DNA from: Oxytricha trifallax
Taxonomy: Eukaryota > Ciliophora > Spirotrichea > Sporadotrichida > Oxytrichidae
Assembly: GCA_000711775.1 (NCBI GenBank)
Contig: ARYC01003933.1
Location: 1 to 64,000, forward strand
Length of the DNA stretch: 64,000 bases
Direction of reading: 5' to 3'
The notes under the pieces are model-generated. The model had not been told where the DNA came from and made no database searches. It saw nothing but the letters and a program-made list of their open reading frames with translations. Both the position numbers and the translations under genes were made by a program. Shown one piece after another: positions 60,001 through 64,000 of the stretch (its first letter is position 1; each line of letters starts with the position of its first letter).

Positions 60001-60437
60001 TACTTATCTAACTTATATTATTATTTTTAAAACTATAAACCTCTTTAAAAACCCGAATAAATTAGAATAAATTACGCCACAATAGTCTATTTATATCATT
60101 TAAAACTCGATCGAATAACAGAAGGGGTTTTGGGGTTTAAATGTGGCTCATAAAAAATCATTCTTTAATTTGGGGAATTAGAAATTTCAACTTCTTCAAT
60201 ATTCTCAAAATCTTCATTTTACATAATTTAACTGATATTTTGGTTGACTTAATCTCCTAAAGATTGTAAAAGTAAAGCTTATGCAACCTGATTTTAGCTT
60301 TGCAAGTTAGTTGGCTGTTAAATCTCTTAGTTTTGTTGTGCTGATTGACTGGCGAGTGTACCTGATGATTCAAAACCCCAAATCCTTTCAGTAGTTTGAT
60401 TGAGTTTTTGATTGATAAAAGTAGACTATTAACGCAT
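57074..60437 (-). CDS. AT-rich, IES-dense uncharacterised gene
   Basis: ATG 60437 opens MRQQSTFINQKLNQTTERIW, then GTLASQSAQQNQEIQQPTNL and NEDFENIEEVEISNSPNQRM (60140-60437). Further pieces are 59340-59570 (NPLFKIFKGHKSQMRDHKDC), 59000-59230 (QRIEGEISQYQDNLLDLHNL), 58140-58330 (SAPQTQMAPTNLNIRQQNPN, SLLNEILTQVNQYKKIPKRN), about 57590-57680 (SSDAKASNGYLVFRKPSIDL) and 57010-57330 (CEGILGCSQSLKDFVRTNIL, LDKFMKKILKDLGIKLQVV). A TGA at 57074-57076 ends the frame, but the same frame then reads VRVVPECIELISFEPAAFK. Gln/Asn-rich with a helical C-terminal domain; no family recognised. IESs make up more than half of its length. Confidence 0.55.
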
Positions 60438-60725
60438 ATTTTATTAGGGTTTTAATAGGGTTTATGTAGGGGGTTAATGTTTAAATATTAGTAATTTAAG
60501 TGAGTATAACAAGCGAGCTTTTAAAATATCTCACACAAACATAAGCTTAAAGTCATGTGGCAGTTCTCTGAATTTTATCTTTCTTAGTTGATGTTTGATT
60601 GTTGCTATTGTTTGTTAATTCTCTTAGCTTTGCTTGATAATAGTTGAGTATGCAAGTTCTCTGAGACCTCCATTTATTTTATTTTTCTCAAGATATTGTT
60701 TGATTCTCTGCTTAGAGAATCTCTC

Positions 60726-61942
60726 TCACCCCTGCAGCTAAAGTAATCGTTTCTTTGCATGTCGCTCTTCTAAAGTGTCTCCATCTCTCCAATCTTCTCT
60801 CTTTGGGAAATATCCAGGAGTGCCGTATACATTTCCTTATGCAGAGGCTTGCACTCTTTGAGCTCTGTTGAAGTCAATAATAAAAACTCTAAGAGGCTGA
60901 AAGTTTATCATGATGTTCTCTGGCTTTAAGTCTCTATGAACATAACCAAGCTTGTGAAGCTCTTCAATCCCCTCAACTATCTTGCTATACTATCTAGCCA
61001 ATTTATCTCTGACATCTATTGTCAGATAAGAATTCTCTGTAAGTCATTTCAAGTAAAGGAAGCCTCAAAGCTACATGATCTTTACCAAGTAAAATAGCAT
61101 CAAGCTAGATGATATGGCTGCATTCATTTAACTTTGCCTTTTATGAGCATAGCAAATTCCATTTGGAACTTGTCATCAGCAAGGAAGTAATTGAAAGGAT
61201 ATATCTTGTAAGCATATTAGTCATCAGTAATTACTTTCTTCTCAATTTTATCTTCAAGAGTAAGGTAGCTTTCTAGGCAAGAATCTAAGTCAATAATTTT
61301 TAATATAGGAATCTTTATTGCCTCAATTTTAACCATGATTTTATAGATCTCAGAGACTGGAAAGTTCTTGACTGCTTTCTTCATCTTTACTTACTTCTAG
61401 ACTTCAACTCTAAGAGACTCCACTGGGTTTCTTGATCTTCTTTTTTAGAGGAATCTATTCCCTGTAGGTTCATGAATAAAGACAAAACTTTGATTATGCT
61501 TTTTTCTTTAAGTTCACTTTAAGGTCTCTAGTATGAGAATATGGCTTCTCACAGAACTCACAGACATACTTCCCATCTTTTTTTTTTAATGCTTGAGATA
61601 AAACCTTGGCATATCGTTGTGTATATCTCTATAGTGTCTCTTATAAGTTGACTTGTAAGGGAAAACTTTATTGCATTCTTTGCATTAATAGTAAACTTTG
61701 GCTGGTATTTATTAATGTTCTATGGCGGGTTGTTTAACCTCCTCCTCAATTTGCACAGCTTCTTTTATAACCTCCTACTTAACTTATATTTGAATCTCAA
61801 AGCTAGACTGGTCAAAGTTGTCATAAGTAGGCTCCCACTGAGTACAAGCGTCTCTGGTCTCTACTTTTCTTGGTTGCTGGAATTATAATTTTTATTGATT
61901 TTACCCAAGTAATGCCGCTCTTCTCAAAAAGTTAGCGCTCAT
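60726..61942 (-). pseudogene. TBE 57-kDa-type zinc-finger/protein-kinase gene, frameshifted
   Basis: ATG 61942 (MSANFLRRAALLGQNQQKLQ). A C2H2 finger reads YQCKECNKVFPYKSTYKRHY with a second one beginning KYVCEFCEKPYSHTRDLK. A kinase-like domain follows: LESYLTLEDKIEKKV, KLGYVHRDLKPENIMIN (catalytic loop intact), RVFIIDFNRAQRV (DFN in place of DFG) and GNVYGTPGYFPKREDW. At least three frame breaks occur: at the A-run near 61580, near 61495, and near 61020. TGA is at 60726-60728, yet the same frame continues RDSLSRESNNILRKIKQMEV, so that stop may be premature. This is the known domain mix of the TBE 57-kDa protein, whose job is unknown. Confidence 0.85.
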
Positions 61943-62506
61943 TTTAGTTTGCTGATATATTTTAATATAAAATGATAAAATCTACCTTGATAAACTATAA
62001 TAGTAGAGTATATGACACTCTGGTAGTTCTTTGCTGAGAGGTAAGCAAATTAAATAACCATAAAAGACTGTAAGTTGACATATTTAATGATAATTTTATA
62101 CATTTTAGTAAATTAAAATACTCCTAATGAAGTTTTGTTTCTCTAGGAGGTCCTCCAAATCTAGTTTGAACTTAATTTGGAGGTAAAGTTATTAAACATT
62201 TATAAATTTAATAAGCTCCTAATTAAGTTTTAACCTTAAAATTTAACTCCTAATAAAGTTTGAACTTAATTTGGAGGACCTCCTAAAATAATTAAACATT
62301 ATTAGGAGCAAATTTAATGGAGATAATTTGATAAAAATGGAAATCAATCTGTGAAACTTGGAGCAAGTTTTTCAATGCTTCTCTGCATATCTTTTAAAGG
62401 TTGACCTCCAGCAGGTCCTCCCTATTTAGTAGTAAGATTTTAATAAACTTAGAATGGATATCCATAATTTTAAATTTCATTACAATTTCTAGAAAGAGGA
62501 AGTAAG
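61943..62506. promoter_or_regulatory. divergent TBE intergenic region with repeated motifs
   Basis: Between the divergent kinase and 22-kDa genes. A 20-bp direct repeat occurs at 62164-62183 and 62258-62277. CTCCTAATnAAGTTT occurs three times (62121, 62216, 62247). AGGAGGTCCTCCAAAT at 62145-62160 is the reverse complement of 62269-62284. A regulatory role is inference from position. Confidence 0.5.
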
Positions 62507-63285
62507 ATGGAGTCTATGAATGATGCAATGAAGAGAATTTAATCTCAAGATTTAATAGGAAAATTTCGAAGTAAAGAGGACCTCTATAGGTACTTGGTAT
62601 AGCAATGTAAGTTCTTAAGTGAGATTAATAAATCCATTATAGTTAGATTGTTCTTGCCAACCCAGGAAGGAACTAAAATCTCATTCTTAAAAGCCTTACT
62701 GAGTGAAGAGAAAAAAGCTTTTAAGTCTAATGAAATTAGGATGATAGAGATACTTAACTACCCTGAAATTTCAGTAACAAACCTCTATGATGATGCTATG
62801 AGTGATCCAGATGTTGCTCTCTACCTTCCTTCAAAGTTGCAACTCTCTAATAAGCTGCCAGAGAGAAACTTCTTCTTCGGTGTTCTTGGAACTCTGAAAC
62901 CTGAGTACTTAAATGAAGTAATTTAAGAAGCTCACAAGAAACGCTAAAGTATCTCTCCTGAAAAAAAAGAGAAGAAAGGAATAAAAATCAGCGACACCTG
63001 GCTCTAGGAACTACAGAAGTATCCATTCATCTCAAGTAAGCTTACCCTTATAACTTTATTGAGAAACCTGGAACTGCTATATACTTGATGAAAGAGCGCA
63101 GCAAGTTAAACAGAGAGAGAAAGTCTCAAGTAAAGCATGAACTGAGTAAACTCTTCAAAGATTTCTAAAAGCCAGACGAGATGAACATAGATGCAGGAGC
63201 TTGCACAAAGAGAAGAAACATAGGCCCAGGCAAGCCTTAAGAGGAAGAAAAGAAAGAGAAAAAACCCCTTTACAGACAAATTTGA
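62507..63285 (+). pseudogene. TBE 22-kDa-type gene, one frameshift
   Basis: ATG 62507 (MESMNDAMKRIQSQDLIGKF). The frame continues SKEDLYRYLVQQCKFLSEIN, FLPTQEGTKISFLKALLSEE, LPERNFFFGVLGTLKPEYLN and WLQELQKYPFISSK, then breaks near 63035. It resumes one frame over as PYNFIEKPGTAIYLMKERSK and TKRRNIGPGKPQEEEKKEKK to TGA 63283-63285. Apart from that break it is open for about 255 codons, near the expected size. Function unknown; it is conserved among TBE elements. Confidence 0.8.
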
Positions 63286-63298
63286 TATGTTAACTTAT

Positions 63299-64000
63299 TC
63301 ATTCGTTTAAATCTAAAACTAGTTTATATACACAAAATCTCCCTTCTCTTGCGCATACTTTAGCTTTATCATCGCTGACTCTTTTGGCAGCACTCTTTAT
63401 AAAATCGACTGTATCGATCTTCAGATCGTGCATCAAGTGATAGAGTAGAAGTTTCTTGTAGTTTCCTTTTAATAAGCCCCAATATAATTCAATTCCATTG
63501 AACTGAGGACTGTATGGAACATTAAATACAAGTGTTATGTTTAGCCTTTCATATTCCTTCCTTGTGTCTTTAGTTTTATGGACAGATAAGTTATCTACAA
63601 ACAGAATAATCTCTTAGTCAGCGTACTTATCTCTGAGTTATTGCAAGAACTTTATGTTATTAGTCGGTCTTTATTGAGCGAGGGTGGATAACATAAGTCT
63701 CGAGGCCGTTATCTTCGCTTATTCCACCAAGTATTGCATGAGATTAAACCTTAACCTTTTAATCATATACTTCAATATTGCTATATCTTTTATACCAAGA
63801 CCTTGATATGAAGGTATTAAACGTGAATACTGCCTCATCAGCGTGTATGAACTTAATATTATTAGTAATAGCCCTCTGCTTTTAATCGAATATATAATTT
63901 AAATTATCCTTATAAAATGGAACTTTGAAGTCAATCACTCTCTTAATGCGATTGACTGTCTTGTAAGATATTCCATTCTTTTTATATATGTTAGCTATCC
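63299..64000 (-). pseudogene. TBE 42-kDa-type transposase, 3' part, frameshifted
   Basis: The 5' end lies beyond the window. Readable core: SYKTVNRIKRVIDFKVPFYK, then KFIHADEAVFTFNTFISRSW (first Asp), HAILGGISEDNGLETYVIHP, a frame break near 63680, then IILFVDNLSVHKTK (second Asp) and YSPQFNGIELYWGLLKGNYK (Glu). It ends VYKLVLDLNE with TGA 63299-63301. The DDE triad, spacing and gene order match the Tc1-superfamily TBE transposase implicated in programmed genome rearrangement in Oxytricha. It is quite different in sequence from the transposase at 7204-8454. Confidence 0.88.

Larger units (their letters stand above)
60500..64000. mobile_element. TBE-type transposon, degenerate, cut by the window end
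   Basis: Three genes in the order and orientation of Oxytricha telomere-bearing elements: zinc-finger/kinase protein (-), 22-kDa protein (+), transposase (-). Frames are damaged in all three. The left end must lie between the start of the host gene at 60437 and the kinase stop at 60726. I found no clean C4A4 telomeric terminus there, only a degenerate GGGTTTTAATAGGGTTT at about 60450. The right end is outside the window. Confidence 0.85.

Noticed and set aside
60124-60135. GGGGTTTTGGGG, identical to the spirotrich telomere repeat, as a possible TBE or nanochromosome end.
   Set aside because: On the minus strand it codes for NPKTP within PHLNPKTPSVIRS of the gene starting at 60437, in an open frame on both sides.
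60371-60382. CAAAACCCCAAA as a possible TBE left terminus.
   Set aside because: On the minus strand it encodes IWGFES in the first coding piece of the same host gene (MRQQSTFINQKLNQTTERIW...).

Overview
The window is germline (micronuclear) DNA of a spirotrich ciliate of the Oxytricha/Stylonychia type. Three things show this. (1) Every recognisable gene reads TAA and TAG as glutamine and uses only TGA as stop. (2) Conserved genes are cut by short AT-rich internal eliminated sequences (IESs) lying between direct repeats (pointers). If one pointer copy is kept, the conserved protein reads through in frame: removing seven IESs from the Rpn5 gene leaves exactly 450 codons, and removing four from the sideroflexin gene leaves exactly 366. 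(3) The window carries germline-limited DNA: a 382-bp satellite, a telomere-bearing-element (TBE) type transposon, and a second, unfamiliar multi-gene transposon. I saw no clear scrambled gene, but one ORF lies in antisense inside another gene.

Layout. 1-1400: 3.7 copies of a 382-bp tandem repeat. 1420-2750: a decayed Tc1/IS630-type transposase relic. 3647-8515: a transposon bounded by a 27-bp perfect inverted repeat, with GC-richer coding DNA than its surroundings. It carries an intact DDE transposase, an intact 558-residue protein with a papain-like Cys/His/Asp pattern, and a basic 222-residue protein with one small intron. 8805-60437: host (macronuclear-destined) genes with AT-rich spacers. 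In order these are an uncharacterised gene (+), a WDR18/Ipi3-like WD40 gene (-), U2AF large subunit (-), proteasome Rpn5 (+), a TMBIM/Bax-inhibitor-like membrane protein (-), a low-complexity coiled-coil gene (-), a BFR1-like RGG protein (-), an uncharacterised ciliate gene (+), a Q/N-rich gene (+), an LRR/coiled-coil gene (-), a small low-complexity gene (-), sideroflexin (+), a coiled-coil gene (-), an AAMP/Sqt1-like WD40 gene (-), an acid lipase (+), two small uncharacterised genes (+ and -), a DUF1295/steroid-reductase-like membrane enzyme (-) and a very AT-rich uncharacterised gene (-). About 60500-64000: a TBE-type transposon cut by the window end, with its zinc-finger/kinase, 22-kDa and transposase genes, all damaged.

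The host genes form no operon or pathway. They are single genes that would each be expected on its own nanochromosome after excision, so neighbours say little about function. Housekeeping themes are the proteasome (Rpn5), splicing (U2AF), ribosome biogenesis (WDR18/Ipi3, AAMP/Sqt1) and mitochondria (sideroflexin).

Limits. Gene identities come from reading translations by eye. IES boundaries are uncertain within each pointer. For several low-complexity genes only part of the junctions could be resolved, so their coordinates are outer limits (start codon to TGA), not exon maps.
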